This document shows positions 1 through 8,329 of a DNA stretch of 64,000 nucleotides, one piece after another. This DNA is from Antrihabitans stalagmiti. Its GTDB lineage: Bacteria > Actinomycetota > Actinomycetes > Mycobacteriales > Mycobacteriaceae. The notes under the pieces are model-generated. The model saw only the letters and a program-made list of their open reading frames with translations, had not been told where the DNA came from and did not search any database. The stretch is from positions 585,655-649,654 of the forward strand of contig NZ_JAEMNV010000004.1 of NCBI RefSeq assembly GCF_016482825.1, in the 5' to 3' direction. Both the position numbers and the translations under genes were made by a program. Numbering within the stretch: position 1 is the first letter of the stretch; the number at the start of each line of letters is the position of its first letter.

Positions 1-219
1 GCGGCGAGTGCGCTGAGCGCGACGTTCCGTCAGATCGGGGCTGTCATCGGAACCGCAGCACTTATTGCGATTCTCGGTTCGCCCGTATCGATCGACGACG
101 CGATGAGCCATGCGGATCGGGCGTACCTGTTCGCCGCGATCGTCGCAGTCGTGTCAGGGTCGTTGGTGTTGTCGCTACGGCCGGCAAACAAGGTGAAGGA
201 GCTGGTTCCCGCACGCTAG
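1..219 (+). CDS. MFS drug-exporter-like permease, C-terminal fragment
   Basis: The reading frame is open from the first base and ends at TAG 217-219, giving the last 72 residues of a longer protein. It contains SALSATFRQIGAVIGTA followed by two hydrophobic stretches and a basic tail. This resembles the last transmembrane helices of 14-helix DHA2-type (EmrB/QacA) exporters, where a conserved RQxGxxxGxA segment recurs. The start lies outside the window, so substrate cannot be judged. It converges on the crotonase gene with 13 nt between the stops. The family call is inferred from a short C-terminus. Confidence 0.65.
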   Translation, partial: AASALSATFRQIGAVIGTAALIAILGSPVSIDDAMSHADRAYLFAAIVAVVSGSLVLSLRPANKVKELVPAR

Positions 220-232
220 GCGCGGGCACGAG

Positions 233-1087
233 CTATCGGCCCTCGAACGTTGGCGGACGCTTCTCCGCGAACGCTCGAGGGCCTTCCTTGGCGTCCTTGG
301 ACTTGAAGACTTCGACGCCGAGGCGGGCGTCGATCTGGAAAGCCTCTTCCTCGTGCAATCCTTCGGTGTCGCGGATCGTCTTGAGGATCGCCTGGACAGC
401 GAGCGGTCCGTTCTTGGCAATCAGTTCGGCCAGTTCGAGCGCCTTCTCCAGAGCCTGACCGTCCGGTACGACGTGTCCGATCAGGCCGATCTCCTTGGCT
501 TCGGGTGCCTTGATGTGCCGGCCGGTCAGCAAAATGTCGGCCGCGATCGTGTACGGAATCTGCCGAACGAGCCGAACCGCGGATCCACCGAGTGGAAACA
601 GTCCCCATTTGGCCTCGGAGACACCGAATTTCGCACTCTCACCCGCGACTCGGATATCTGTGCCCTGCAAGATCTCGGTGCCACCTGCGATCGCCGGACC
701 CTCGACTGCTGCGATGAGCGGCTTCGTCAGCCGTCGTCCCTTCAGCAGTGCCTCGATCTTCGACATGTCCCAGCCGCCGCTCGAAAACGAGTCGCCGGGG
801 TGGGTCGACGTCATTGCTTTGAGGTCGGCGCCTGCGCAGAAGGCGCCGCCCGCGCCGGTGAGGATGGCGACGCGGATCTCCGGGTCTGCGTCGACGCGAT
901 CCCATGCGTCGCGCATGATCGCCATCATTTCTCCCGACAGCGCGTTGCGTGCCTCGGGACGATTCATCGTCACGATCAGGACGTGGCCGCGCTGTTCGAC
1001 CAGGCAGTGTGGTTGCGATGCAGGCGATGTAGAGGCTCCGGTCGAATTGTCCGGTTCGGTCGTTGTCGATGTCGAAGCGGTGGACAT
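233..1087 (-). CDS. echA19: Enoyl-CoA hydratase/crotonase, EchA19-like
   Basis: A 284-residue crotonase-fold protein expected to hydrate the steroid side-chain enoyl-CoA made by FadE26/27. Visible family elements are [14 protein letters not shown] near residue 42, the oxyanion-hole segment [11 protein letters not shown], and [10 protein letters not shown] and [12 protein letters not shown], which carry the two glutamates expected of active hydratases. ATG 1087 has GGGAG about 8 nt upstream, but the first 30 residues are Ser/Thr-rich and unconserved-looking, so a later start is possible. It is divergent from fadD19 and shares its KstR-site promoter region; the same echA19/fadD19 divergent pair is known in mycobacteria. 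The specific orthology is inferred from family and context. Confidence 0.85.
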   Translation of the reverse strand: MSTASTSTTTEPDNSTGASTSPASQPHCLVEQRGHVLIVTMNRPEARNALSGEMMAIMRDAWDRVDADPEIRVAILTGAGGAFCAGADLKAMTSTHPGDSFSSGGWDMSKIEALLKGRRLTKPLIAAVEGPAIAGGTEILQGTDIRVAGESAKFGVSEAKWGLFPLGGSAVRLVRQIPYTIAADILLTGRHIKAPEAKEIGLIGHVVPDGQALEKALELAELIAKNGPLAVQAILKTIRDTEGLHEEEAFQIDARLGVEVFKSKDAKEGPRAFAEKRPPTFEGR

Positions 1088-1131
1088 GTCTGGTGCTCCC
1101 GATTCGGTGTGAGCTGGGTCTCGTTACGGTC

Positions 1132-1160
1132 TTGCCAGAAACGGTAACACGTTCTATTTT
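1132..1160 (+). promoter_or_regulatory. fadD19 promoter with KstR operator
   Basis: TTGCCA (1132-1137) and TATTTT (1155-1160) are separated by 17 nt. Between and overlapping them lies GGTAACACGTTCTA (1143-1156), matching the KstR consensus TnnAACnnGTTnnA except at the first base. Transcription would start at about 1167, which is the GTG start of fadD19, so the mRNA is probably leaderless. KstR is the TetR-family repressor of upper cholesterol catabolism in rhodococci and mycobacteria; its binding here is inferred from the motif. Confidence 0.75.
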
Positions 1161-1166
1161 TGTGAC

Positions 1167-2819
1167 GTGGCCTATAACATTGCCGACCTTGTCGAGCACG
1201 CCGTCGACCTGATGCCCGAGCGCGTTGCGCTCGCCGATGAACGACGCGAGGTGACCTATGCCCAACTGGAGGAGCGAGCTAACAGACTCGCTCATTACCT
1301 GCACGAACAAGGTGTGGAGCCCGGCGACAAGGTAGGCATCTACTCGCGGAACACGATCGAAGCCGTCGAGGCGATGGTCGCTGTGTTCAAGCTGCGCGCA
1401 GTGATGGTCAACGTCAACTACCGCTATGTCGAGAACGAGTTGCAACACATCTTCGAAAATTCGGACATGGTGGCCCTGGTGCACGAGCGCCGATACTCCG
1501 ACAAGGTCGCCGTTGTCGCGGAGAAGTGTCCGCTGCTGAACACGTTCGTCGTCGTCGAAGACGGCACCGATCTCGCCTACGCCGGAGTCGAATACGAGGA
1601 CGCGCTCAGCCAGGCCTCGCCCGAACGCGACTTCGGCGAGCGCAGCCCGGACGACCTCTACATGCTCTATACCGGCGGAACGACAGGCAATCCGAAGGGC
1701 GTCATGTGGCGTCAGGAAGACGTCTGGCGCGTACTCGGTGGTGGCATCAACTTCATCACCGGCGTGTACGTCGAGAACGAATGGGAACTCGCGAAAGCTG
1801 GCGCAGCGAATCCGCCGATGACGCGCTTTCCCATCCCGCCGATGATTCACGGCGGCGCCCAGTGGGCCACGTTCCAGAGCCTCTTCGGTGGTGGCCGCAC
1901 AGTGATGCACCCCGAGTTCGATGCACACGGTGTGTGGCAACTGATCGACAAACTCGGCATCAACCTGATGTTCATCACCGGCGATGCGATGGCGCGACCG
2001 ATGGCCGACGCGCTTATCGAGGGCAACCCGGAAACCGGTAAGCCGTACGATCTTTCATCGCTCTGGGTGATCGCCAGCAGCGCCGCGCTGTTCTCGCCGA
2101 GCCTCAAGGACAAGTTCTGCGAACTACTCCCGAACCGGATGATCACCGACTCGATCGGCAGCTCGGAGACCGGCTTCGGCGGCCTGAGCATGGTCACCAA
2201 GGGCGGTGAGCACAACGGCGGGCCCCGCGTGAAGATCGACGCGTCGACCACCGTCCTCGACCAGGCAGGCAACCCCGTCGAACCGGGCTCCGACGTGATC
2301 GGGGTGATCGCGCGCAAAGGCCACATCCCACTCGGCTACTACAAGGACGAAGCGAAGACCAAGGCGACGTTCGTCGAATACAACGGCGTCCGCTACTCGA
2401 TCCCCGGCGACTATGCGCGCGTCGAAGCGGACGGAACGGTGACGATGCTCGGCCGCGGCTCGATGTCGATCAACAGCGGCGGCGAGAAGATCTTCCCCGA
2501 GGAAGTCGAAGGCGCGCTCAAGTCGCACCCGGACGTGTTCGACACCCTTGTCGTCGGTGTGCCCGACGAGCGATTCGGTGAACGCGTCGCTGCCGTCGTC
2601 CAACTGCGCGAAGGGGTTCGGCCTCGGTTGGAAGAGCTCGTCGAGACCTGTCGCACCCAGATCGCGTCGTACAAAGTGCCGCGCAGCGTGTGGTTCGTCG
2701 ACGAGATCAAGAGATCGCCCGCGGGCAAGCCCGACTACCGCTGGGCCAAGGAACAGACCGAAGGACGGGAAGCCGACGACCACCTGCGGTCACAGACTAC
2801 GGCCGGGAGTTCGAGCTGA
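1167..2819 (+). CDS. fadD19: Steroid side-chain acyl-CoA synthetase, FadD19-like
   Basis: A 550-residue ANL-superfamily ligase. It shows the AMP-binding P-loop YTGGTTGNPKG at 168-178, the TDSIGSSETG segment, the hinge-region motif IPGDYA and the C-terminal KRSPAGKPDYRWAK with the A10 lysine. The sequence closely follows M. tuberculosis FadD19 (recalled features: NIADLxEHA, VALVHERRY, RSPAGKPDYRWAKEQTE). FadD19 activates C24-C27 steroid carboxylates with CoA and ATP so the side chain can enter beta-oxidation. The GTG at 1167 lies at the predicted transcription start with no ribosome site, as expected for leaderless translation. Its stop overlaps the next ATG by one base (TGATG). Confidence 0.9.
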   Translation: MAYNIADLVEHAVDLMPERVALADERREVTYAQLEERANRLAHYLHEQGVEPGDKVGIYSRNTIEAVEAMVAVFKLRAVMVNVNYRYVENELQHIFENSDMVALVHERRYSDKVAVVAEKCPLLNTFVVVEDGTDLAYAGVEYEDALSQASPERDFGERSPDDLYMLYTGGTTGNPKGVMWRQEDVWRVLGGGINFITGVYVENEWELAKAGAANPPMTRFPIPPMIHGGAQWATFQSLFGGGRTVMHPEFDAHGVWQLIDKLGINLMFITGDAMARPMADALIEGNPETGKPYDLSSLWVIASSAALFSPSLKDKFCELLPNRMITDSIGSSETGFGGLSMVTKGGEHNGGPRVKIDASTTVLDQAGNPVEPGSDVIGVIARKGHIPLGYYKDEAKTKATFVEYNGVRYSIPGDYARVEADGTVTMLGRGSMSINSGGEKIFPEEVEGALKSHPDVFDTLVVGVPDERFGERVAAVVQLREGVRPRLEELVETCRTQIASYKVPRSVWFVDEIKRSPAGKPDYRWAKEQTEGREADDHLRSQTTAGSSS

Positions 2820-3958
2820 TGCGGACCGAGTTGTGCGACAAGTTCGGTATCGAGTATCCGATCTTCGGCTTCACCCCGTCCGAGCACGTCGCCGCCGCGA
2901 TCAGTAGAGCGGGCGGACTCGGCGTACTCGGTTGTGTCCGATTCAACGACCCCGAAGAGTTGGAGGCCGTCCTCGTCTGGATGGACAACAACACCGACGG
3001 CAAGCCCTATGGCGTCGACATCGTGATGCCGGCAAAGGTACCGACCGAAGGTACGTCGATGGACCTCGACGCGATGATCCCCGACGAGCATCGCGCCTTC
3101 GTCGACAGGACTCTGAACGACCTCGGGGTGCCGCCGCTGGCGACCGGCGTCGAACATGCGGCAGGAGTGCTCGGCTGGCTGCACTCGGTCGCTCGCGCGC
3201 ACGTCGACGTCGCGCTGCGGCACCCGATCGCGCTCATCGCCAACGCACTCGGATCGCCGCCGAAAGATGTGATCGATCAGGCGCACGAACGTGGTGTGCC
3301 CGTGGCAGCTCTCGCCGGTGCGGTGTCACACGCTCGCCATCACGTCGAGAACGGCGTCGACATCGTGATCGCCCAGGGCTACGAGGCCGGGGGTCACACC
3401 GGTGAGATCGCGTCGATGGTGTTGGTGCCGGAGATCGTCGACGCGGTCGGGGACGACGCGCACGTGCTCGCCGCAGGCGGTATCGGCAGCGGTCGTCAGG
3501 TGGCGGCAGCGCTCGCGCTCGGCGCCCAGGGTGTGTGGATGGGCTCGTACTGGCTGACCTGCTCGGAGTACAAACTCGGCAGTGCAGCAGGCTCCGACGG
3601 GCCGTCCGTCGTACAGCGTGCACTGCTCGGGGCAACATCGGCAGACACCGTAAGGACCCGGATCTTCTCCGGCAAGCCTGCTCGATTGCTCAAGACGAAG
3701 TGGACCGATGCGTGGTCCAAACCCGATGCGCCGAGCCCACTTCCGATGCCGTTGCAAAACATCCTGGTCAGTGACGCGCATCGTCGGATTGCCGACTCGT
3801 CGGATCCGGAAGTGGTCGCGATGCCGGTCGGTCAGATCGTCGGACGGATGAACGAGATCAGGCCCGTCGCCGAGGTGATGGCAGAGCTGGTCAGCGGATT
3901 CGACAGCGCTGCAACACGAATCGCCACGGCAGCGCGAAAACCTGCGTCCACTGCATAG
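2819..3958 (+). CDS. Nitronate monooxygenase (2-nitropropane dioxygenase)-family flavoprotein
   Basis: A 379-residue TIM-barrel FMN oxidoreductase. N-terminal FGIEYPIFGF, central AQGYEAGGHTGE (family catalytic-site region) and AAGGIGSGRQVAAALALGAQGVWMGS (FMN phosphate binding) are the hallmarks of the family. ATG 2819 overlaps the fadD19 stop, so the two should be translationally coupled and share KstR control. The substrate is unknown; members of this family also occur in steroid ring catabolism loci of actinobacteria. A longer frame opens at 2690, but it would overlap fadD19 heavily and is not the likely start. The final codons GCA TAG lie in the arm of a palindrome. Confidence 0.85.
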   Translation: MRTELCDKFGIEYPIFGFTPSEHVAAAISRAGGLGVLGCVRFNDPEELEAVLVWMDNNTDGKPYGVDIVMPAKVPTEGTSMDLDAMIPDEHRAFVDRTLNDLGVPPLATGVEHAAGVLGWLHSVARAHVDVALRHPIALIANALGSPPKDVIDQAHERGVPVAALAGAVSHARHHVENGVDIVIAQGYEAGGHTGEIASMVLVPEIVDAVGDDAHVLAAGGIGSGRQVAAALALGAQGVWMGSYWLTCSEYKLGSAAGSDGPSVVQRALLGATSADTVRTRIFSGKPARLLKTKWTDAWSKPDAPSPLPMPLQNILVSDAHRRIADSSDPEVVAMPVGQIVGRMNEIRPVAEVMAELVSGFDSAATRIATAARKPASTA

Positions 3959-4001
3959 TTCTACCGGCCTCCGGCCTCGAAATCGCCTGCACAACTATGC
4001 A
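3952..4001. repeat. Palindrome family B, copy 1
   Basis: TGCATAGTT (3952-3960) is inverted as AACTATGCA (3993-4001), with an inner CCGGCCTCCGGCCTCG segment between. The right arm read on the minus strand, TGCATAGTTGTGCAGGC, closely matches the arm of the hairpin at 4651-4710 (TGCATAGCTGTTCAGGC), so the two are one family. The TAG stop of the upstream flavoprotein gene (3956-3958) is inside the left arm. It may act as a terminator or a REP-like element. Confidence 0.7.
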
Positions 4002-4080
4002 TTCGGGAGTTTATCGACAGGCAAGCTGTTTCCGCAGGTCGCCGAGGCTGAGCCGGATGGTCGCTGTCGCACAGTAGTCG

Positions 4081-4675
4081 GATGAGATCGAAACCGTGGT
4101 TCGGCACGGCCGCTGGATCCGGGTGTTTCGCGGTGTCTATCGCGACCAGGACCAGCAACCGACGCCCATGTTGTCGCTTGAAGCCGCGCGTCTGTCTATG
4201 GGTGCCAGCTCCGTGACCGCCTGCCGCAACACTGCCGCGCAGATTCACGGGATTTCGGTAGTCGACGACGACACAGTCCACCTGCTCACTCGCGACGCGC
4301 GGATGACGCGCCGGCAATCGGGCCTGATCGTCCATCGCGACGAGTTCGACGACTGCGACCTCGTCCAGATCGGCAACGCCACAGCGACCACGTAACTGCG
4401 AACAGCGGTAGACACTGCAATGCTTTGGCCATTCCGGATCTGGCTCTGCGGCGACGTCACACGCGCGCCGAACTGGCGAAAGAATTCGAATCACACGCCG
4501 GTAAGCGTGGCTGCCGGCAGGTCGCCGAGTTGTTGCAGTACGCGGATATGCAGGCTGAGTCCGCAATGGAGTCGCGAACCCGTCTGCGATGCATCGACGC
4601 CGGTGTCGTCCGCAGACTCGACCTCGGTTGGCAGATGTTTTATGCAGCGATCGAGTGCATAGCTGTTCAGGCAAA
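4081..4675 (+). pseudogene. Decayed AbiEi-like/DUF559-type protein gene
   Basis: Two frames together recall a roughly 280-320-residue actinobacterial family (AbiEi-like N-terminus, DUF559-like nuclease C-terminus). The first frame reads EIETVVRHGRWIRVFRGVY and continues to QIGNATATT, then meets TAA at 4393-4395. The same frame continues as LRTAVDTAMLWPF, so the TAA looks like a nonsense mutation. From about 4425 the match moves to another frame (AIPDLALRRRHTRAELAKEF, then ESAMESRTRLRCIDAG and RRLDLGW) and stops at AAIEC, where intact relatives would continue into the nuclease core. The N-terminus is also missing, since an in-frame TAG lies at 4075. It is an inactive remnant between two steroid operons. 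The family call rests on recalled motifs only. Confidence 0.6.
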
Positions 4676-4710
4676 TTCCGCCCGCGGAACCTGAACAGCT
4701 ATGCACTCGA
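4651..4710. terminator. Palindrome family B, copy 2; bidirectional hairpin
   Basis: A perfect 21-bp inverted repeat: the arm beginning TCGAGTGCATAGCTGTTC at 4651-4671 is inverted at 4690-4710, with TTCCG/CGGAA pairing inside the loop. It lies between the decayed gene on + and fadE27 on -, and the fadE27 stop (GCATAG on the minus strand, 4699-4701) is in the right arm. There is no clear U-tract, which is common for actinobacterial terminators. It could equally be a REP-type element; see copy 1. Confidence 0.75.
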
Positions 4711-5820
4711 CGTTGTCATGAGGTGGCGCCCGAGCCGCCGCAGCTGATCCGTCGCCGAGCCGAGTGCGAACTCGTTGTGCTTTGCGGCGAGGAAGTAGCG
4801 GTGCACCGGATGATCGCGGTCGAGGCCTACGCCGCCGTGCACGTGGATGACCGTATGCGCTACGCGATGGCCGGCATCGGCGGCCCAGAACTTCGCGGTC
4901 CTGATCGACGCCTCGGTTGCCGATCCGTCGTCGAGTTGCCACGCCGCTTGTGTGACCGCTAGCCGCACGCCCTTCACATCGATGTAGGCATCGGAAAGGC
5001 GTTGTGCGACAGCCTGAAAGCTGCCGATCGGGCGATCGAACTGGGTGCGCTCACGGGCGTAGTCGCTCACCATTTCCAGCGCTCGCTCCAGCGTGCCCAG
5101 CTGTAGTGCGCTGATACCGACGGCTGCTCGGGTCAGCAGCCAGTCGATGATCTCGGGTCCGCGTTCTTCGGTGCCGACAAGATCGGAGGCAGCGACGCGT
5201 ACGTCGTCCAACTCGACGATCGCTTCGGCACTCAGATCAACGACCTGCTGGCGGGTGATCGTCACACCGGGCGCCGCCGGATCGATGAGAAACACAGCTG
5301 TCCCGTTGGGGGTCGACGCGGGAATGAGCAGGCGAGCGGCCAATGTCGCCACGGGCACAGTCGTCTTCGTTCCCGATAGCACCCAGCCTGCACCGTCCGG
5401 CTCTGCTCGAGTTGCCGGTCGCGCAGGCTCGTCGTTGTATTCCTCGGCCAGAGCAACGGTCAGAATCGTCTCGCCCAGTGCGGCTTTGCGTGCCAAGTCG
5501 CACTGCTCAGCGGAGCCGAATTGGGCGAGTGCGCTTGCCGCGAGCGTGATCGATGGCAGGTAGGGGACTGCCGCGAGGGTCCGCCCGAGCTCTTGCAGCA
5601 CGCTGCATTGTTCGAGGATGCCGAAGCCGCTACCGCCGACCGTCTCGGGAAGTGCCGCCGACAGCACACCGGATTCGGCGAGCGAACGCCAGGTGACGTC
5701 GTCGAAGCGGTCCTCGGCTCCATCGAGCGCGCGTAGTCGATCCGACGTAACGAGCTTCTCCGTGATGCTGCGGGTGAGCTGTCCGAGGTCGTCCTGTGCC
5801 TCGGTGCGAGTGAAATCCAT
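4699..5820 (-). CDS. fadE27: Acyl-CoA dehydrogenase, FadE27/ChsE5-like subunit
   Basis: A 373-residue acyl-CoA dehydrogenase. Visible are MDFTRTEAQDDLGQLTRSI (N-terminal helical domain), the mid-domain flavin region, YARERTQFDRPIGSFQAV (conserved FAD-contact Arg region) and a C-terminal HVHGGVGLDRDHPVHRYFLAAK. It lies 28 nt downstream of fadE26 on the same strand. In M. tuberculosis FadE26 and FadE27 form the alpha2beta2 dehydrogenase ChsE4-ChsE5, which oxidises the cholesterol side chain as C27/C24 CoA thioesters, and FadE27 is the partner subunit. That pairing is inferred from order and sequence. The last codons (AGT GCA TAG) are in a palindrome arm. Confidence 0.85.
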   Translation of the reverse strand: MDFTRTEAQDDLGQLTRSITEKLVTSDRLRALDGAEDRFDDVTWRSLAESGVLSAALPETVGGSGFGILEQCSVLQELGRTLAAVPYLPSITLAASALAQFGSAEQCDLARKAALGETILTVALAEEYNDEPARPATRAEPDGAGWVLSGTKTTVPVATLAARLLIPASTPNGTAVFLIDPAAPGVTITRQQVVDLSAEAIVELDDVRVAASDLVGTEERGPEIIDWLLTRAAVGISALQLGTLERALEMVSDYARERTQFDRPIGSFQAVAQRLSDAYIDVKGVRLAVTQAAWQLDDGSATEASIRTAKFWAADAGHRVAHTVIHVHGGVGLDRDHPVHRYFLAAKHNEFALGSATDQLRRLGRHLMTTSSA

Positions 5821-5848
5821 TGTTGCCCCTATATCTACGACGAAGCCT

Positions 5849-7030
5849 TCAACGCTTCGCAGGTGGCTGGCGGAGGGCTGTCATTGCAATGATGTCGCGC
5901 TGGACCTCGTTGGTCCCGCCGCCGAACGTGAGAATCAACGCCGATCGGTGCCATCGTTCGATGCGACCGCGGATCGCGGCGCCGGGGGAGCCCTGGCGTA
6001 GATACGCGGACGCGCCGAGCACTTCCATCAACAGTCGGTAGGCCTCGGTCGCGAGTTCTGTGCCGTAGACCTTGCACGCCGACGCGTCGTACTTGTTCGG
6101 CGCAGCGCCGACCGTCCAGGCGATCTCCCAGTTCATCAGCTTGAGGTACTCGACCTTGGCGTGGACTCGGGCGAGATTGATCTGGACCCATTCGCGGTCG
6201 ATGATGCGGGAACCGTCGATGGCCTTGGTGTTCTGCGCCCACTCGAGGACCTCGGCCAGCGAGGTCTGCAGCGGGGCGGCGGAGGTGAGGGCCACACGCT
6301 CGTGGTTCAGCTGATTGGTCATCAGCGGCCAGCCGCCGTTGACCTCGCCGACCAACGCAGTGGCAGGCACTCGAACGTCCTGGTAGTAGGTGGCGCTGGT
6401 GTCTGGACCTGCCATCGTGTGGACCGGAGTCCACGAGAAGCCTTCGGCATCGGTCGGCACGATGAACATGCTGATGCCCTTGTGCTTCTTCGCGTCCTGA
6501 TCGGTCCGACAGGCCAGCCAGACGTAGTCGGCGTAGGCGATGAGGCTCGTCCACATCTTCTGGCCGTTGATGATCCAGTCGTCACCGTCGCGGACGGCCG
6601 TCGTTCGCAAGCTTGCGAGGTCGGTGCCGGCGCCGGGTTCGGAGTAGCCGATCGAGAAGTGCAGTTCACCGGCCGAGATCTTCGGCAGGAAGTAGTTCTT
6701 CTGTTCCTCGGAGCCGTAGTGCATGATCGTCGGCGCGACGGAGTTGATCGTGAGGAACGGGACTGGCGCGCCCGCGATCGCGGCCTCGTCGGTGAAGATG
6801 AGTTGGTCGATCATCGAGCGTTCCTGGCCGCCGTATTCCTTGGGCCAGCCGAGCGTGAGCCAACCGTCGTGGCCCATCTGCGCGACGATGTCGCGGTAGA
6901 CGGTGCCCGAGCCGACTTCGCCGGATTGCGAGCTGAGTGCCTCGCGGCGCTCCGGCGTGACCAATCGAGCGAAGTATTCCCGCAATTCGTCGCGCAGCTG
7001 CTGTTGCTCCGCGGTGTACGCGATTCGCAT
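5849..7030 (-). CDS. fadE26: Acyl-CoA dehydrogenase, FadE26/ChsE4-like subunit
   Basis: A 393-residue acyl-CoA dehydrogenase. Evidence includes IGYSEPGAGTDLASL and INGQKMWTSLIAYADYVWLACRTD (flavin-binding beta-domain signatures), the helical C-terminal domain, and ILTFGGGTNEVQRDIIA near the end, where family members bind FAD and substrate. It precedes fadE27 and is divergent from fdxD across a KstR site at 7077-7090. It is expected to supply the catalytic subunit of the heterotetrameric steroid-CoA dehydrogenase ChsE4-ChsE5, opening side-chain beta-oxidation. Length and order match the mycobacterial pair. I could not assign the catalytic glutamate with certainty by eye. Confidence 0.88.
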   Translation of the reverse strand: MRIAYTAEQQQLRDELREYFARLVTPERREALSSQSGEVGSGTVYRDIVAQMGHDGWLTLGWPKEYGGQERSMIDQLIFTDEAAIAGAPVPFLTINSVAPTIMHYGSEEQKNYFLPKISAGELHFSIGYSEPGAGTDLASLRTTAVRDGDDWIINGQKMWTSLIAYADYVWLACRTDQDAKKHKGISMFIVPTDAEGFSWTPVHTMAGPDTSATYYQDVRVPATALVGEVNGGWPLMTNQLNHERVALTSAAPLQTSLAEVLEWAQNTKAIDGSRIIDREWVQINLARVHAKVEYLKLMNWEIAWTVGAAPNKYDASACKVYGTELATEAYRLLMEVLGASAYLRQGSPGAAIRGRIERWHRSALILTFGGGTNEVQRDIIAMTALRQPPAKR

Positions 7031-7064
7031 GTCTCTTTGCCTCTCATCCCACTTGTTCGAATCA

Positions 7065-7094
7065 TTGCACAGGAGGTGGAACAGGTTCTAGTGT
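7065..7094 (+). promoter_or_regulatory. KstR operator in the fadE26-fdxD divergent region
   Basis: TGGAACAGGTTCTA (7077-7090) matches TnnAACnnGTTnnA at every fixed position. For the + strand, TTGCAC (7065-7070) and TAGTGT (7089-7094) are 18 nt apart, which would place the operator in the spacer and over the -10 of the fdxD promoter. No equally good -35/-10 pair was seen for fadE26, but a repressor bound here would be close enough to affect both directions. Confidence 0.7.
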
Positions 7095-7173
7095 TGAACC
7101 TCGAAGGCGAGTAACCGCAGCCCGGTTTCGACGCCCTTCGTCATCGCTTTCCGATTCGCTGAGGGGTGCTGTC

Positions 7174-7365
7174 ATGGAGATCAAGGTCGACTTCGATCAA
7201 TGCGAGGCGAACGGCATTTGCGTTGGAATCGCGCCCGATATCTTCGATCTCGACGATAACGACGAGCTTCAGGTGGCTAGTGGACCTGTGCCTGCCGGTC
7301 GTGAAGAAGATGTCCGCGATGCGATAGCGCAGTGCCCGAAGGTCGCGTTGCGCGAGCAGCCATGA
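7174..7365 (+). CDS. fdxD: 3Fe-4S ferredoxin, FdxD-like
   Basis: A 63-residue acidic ferredoxin. The cysteines are arranged as CEANGIC then a distant CP (AIAQCPKVAL), which is the three-cysteine pattern of single-cluster 3Fe-4S ferredoxins such as those serving actinobacterial P450s. ATG 7174 has GAGGGG upstream. It lies between fadE26 and hsd4A, as fdxD (Rv3503c) does in M. tuberculosis, and just ahead of hsd4A on the same strand. It is probably an electron carrier for a steroid-oxidising enzyme such as a P450; the partner is not in the window. Confidence 0.85.
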   Translation: MEIKVDFDQCEANGICVGIAPDIFDLDDNDELQVASGPVPAGREEDVRDAIAQCPKVALREQP

Positions 7366-7372
7366 CCCATGG

Positions 7373-7401
7373 TTGCTCGGAACGAGAACACGTTCTAAAG
7401 T
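7373..7401 (+). promoter_or_regulatory. hsd4A promoter with KstR operator
   Basis: TTGCTC (7373-7378) and TAAAGT (7396-7401) have a 17-nt spacer. GAGAACACGTTCTA (7384-7397), one base off TnnAACnnGTTnnA, fills the spacer and overlaps the -10. Transcription would begin at about 7408-7409, on the GTG of hsd4A, again predicting a leaderless transcript and direct occlusion of RNA polymerase by KstR. Confidence 0.75.
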
Positions 7402-7408
7402 TCGGCGT

Positions 7409-8329
7409 GTGAGCGAATCGGAAGTGAGTCTCGAAGGCCTGGTGGCGATCGTGACCGGAGCGGGTGCGGGTCTCGGACGTTCGGAGGCGATCGCACTTGC
7501 GCGTGCAGGTGCCGCGGTGGTGATCAACGACCTCGGACCAAGCGACGCGGTCGACGACACCCTCGATCAGTTACGGGCGGTGGGGGCGGACACGGCATTC
7601 GTCGGTGGTGACGTCGGCGAGCGGGTGACGGCCGATGCCTTGATGTCCACCGCGCAGGATCGGTTCGGCAGCGTCGACATCGTCGTCAACAACGCGGGTG
7701 TCGTGCGTGATCGGATGTTGTTCAACATGTCCGACGACGACTGGGATCTTGTTCTCAAGGTGCACCTGCGTGGCCACTTTCTGCTGAGTCGCAATGCTGC
7801 TCAGTACTGGCGCGCGAAGTCGAAGGATGCCGGAGCGCCGATCTACGGACGTCTGGTCAACACCTCGTCCGAAGCGGGTCTACTCGGTCCGGAGGGTCAG
7901 GCGAACTACGGTGCGGCCAAGGCAGGCATCACAGCATTGACCCTTTCTGCTGCCCGCGGATTGTCGCGGTACGGGGTCCGAGCGAATGCGATCTGCCCTC
8001 GAGCTCGGACCTCGATGACCGAAGGCGTATTCGGTGCGGCACCCGACGACGGTGACGATCCGCTATCGCCCGAACATGTCGCGGAACTCGTCGCCTATCT
8101 GGCATCGCCGGCCGCAGCCGCGATCAGTGGGCAGGTGTTCGTTGTGTACGGGCCGATGGTTGCGCTGATGGCTGCTCCGACCGTCGAGCAACGCTTCGAT
8201 GCGGTCGGGTCGGCGTGGTCGGCGGGCGAACTTGCAGGCGGCCTCGGTGACTACTTTGCCGATCGGGACGCAACGCTGACCTTCTCGGCGTCGCAGGCGC
8301 TGCGACTGGAGCCGAAGATTAAGGTCTGA
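7409..8329 (+). CDS. hsd4A: Short-chain dehydrogenase, Hsd4A-like
   Basis: A 306-residue SDR. It has the cofactor loop TGAGAGLG at 16-23, VNNAGVVRDRM, a catalytic serine region NTSSEAG and YGAAKAG carrying the Tyr-x3-Lys pair. The C-terminal extension past residue 250 is longer than in simple SDRs and matches Hsd4A (Rv3502c), which oxidises hydroxyacyl-CoA in sterol side-chain degradation and has 17-beta-hydroxysteroid activity. GTG 7409 is chosen because it sits at the predicted transcription start; the upstream in-frame start at 7373 would lie inside the promoter. It precedes the mce4 operon, as in related genomes. Confidence 0.87.
   Translation: MSESEVSLEGLVAIVTGAGAGLGRSEAIALARAGAAVVINDLGPSDAVDDTLDQLRAVGADTAFVGGDVGERVTADALMSTAQDRFGSVDIVVNNAGVVRDRMLFNMSDDDWDLVLKVHLRGHFLLSRNAAQYWRAKSKDAGAPIYGRLVNTSSEAGLLGPEGQANYGAAKAGITALTLSAARGLSRYGVRANAICPRARTSMTEGVFGAAPDDGDDPLSPEHVAELVAYLASPAAAAISGQVFVVYGPMVALMAAPTVEQRFDAVGSAWSAGELAGGLGDYFADRDATLTFSASQALRLEPKIKV

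Noticed and set aside
639-1940. 433-residue minus-strand frame spanning echA19 and fadD19
   Set aside because: It crosses the shared promoter and is out of phase with the crotonase motifs.
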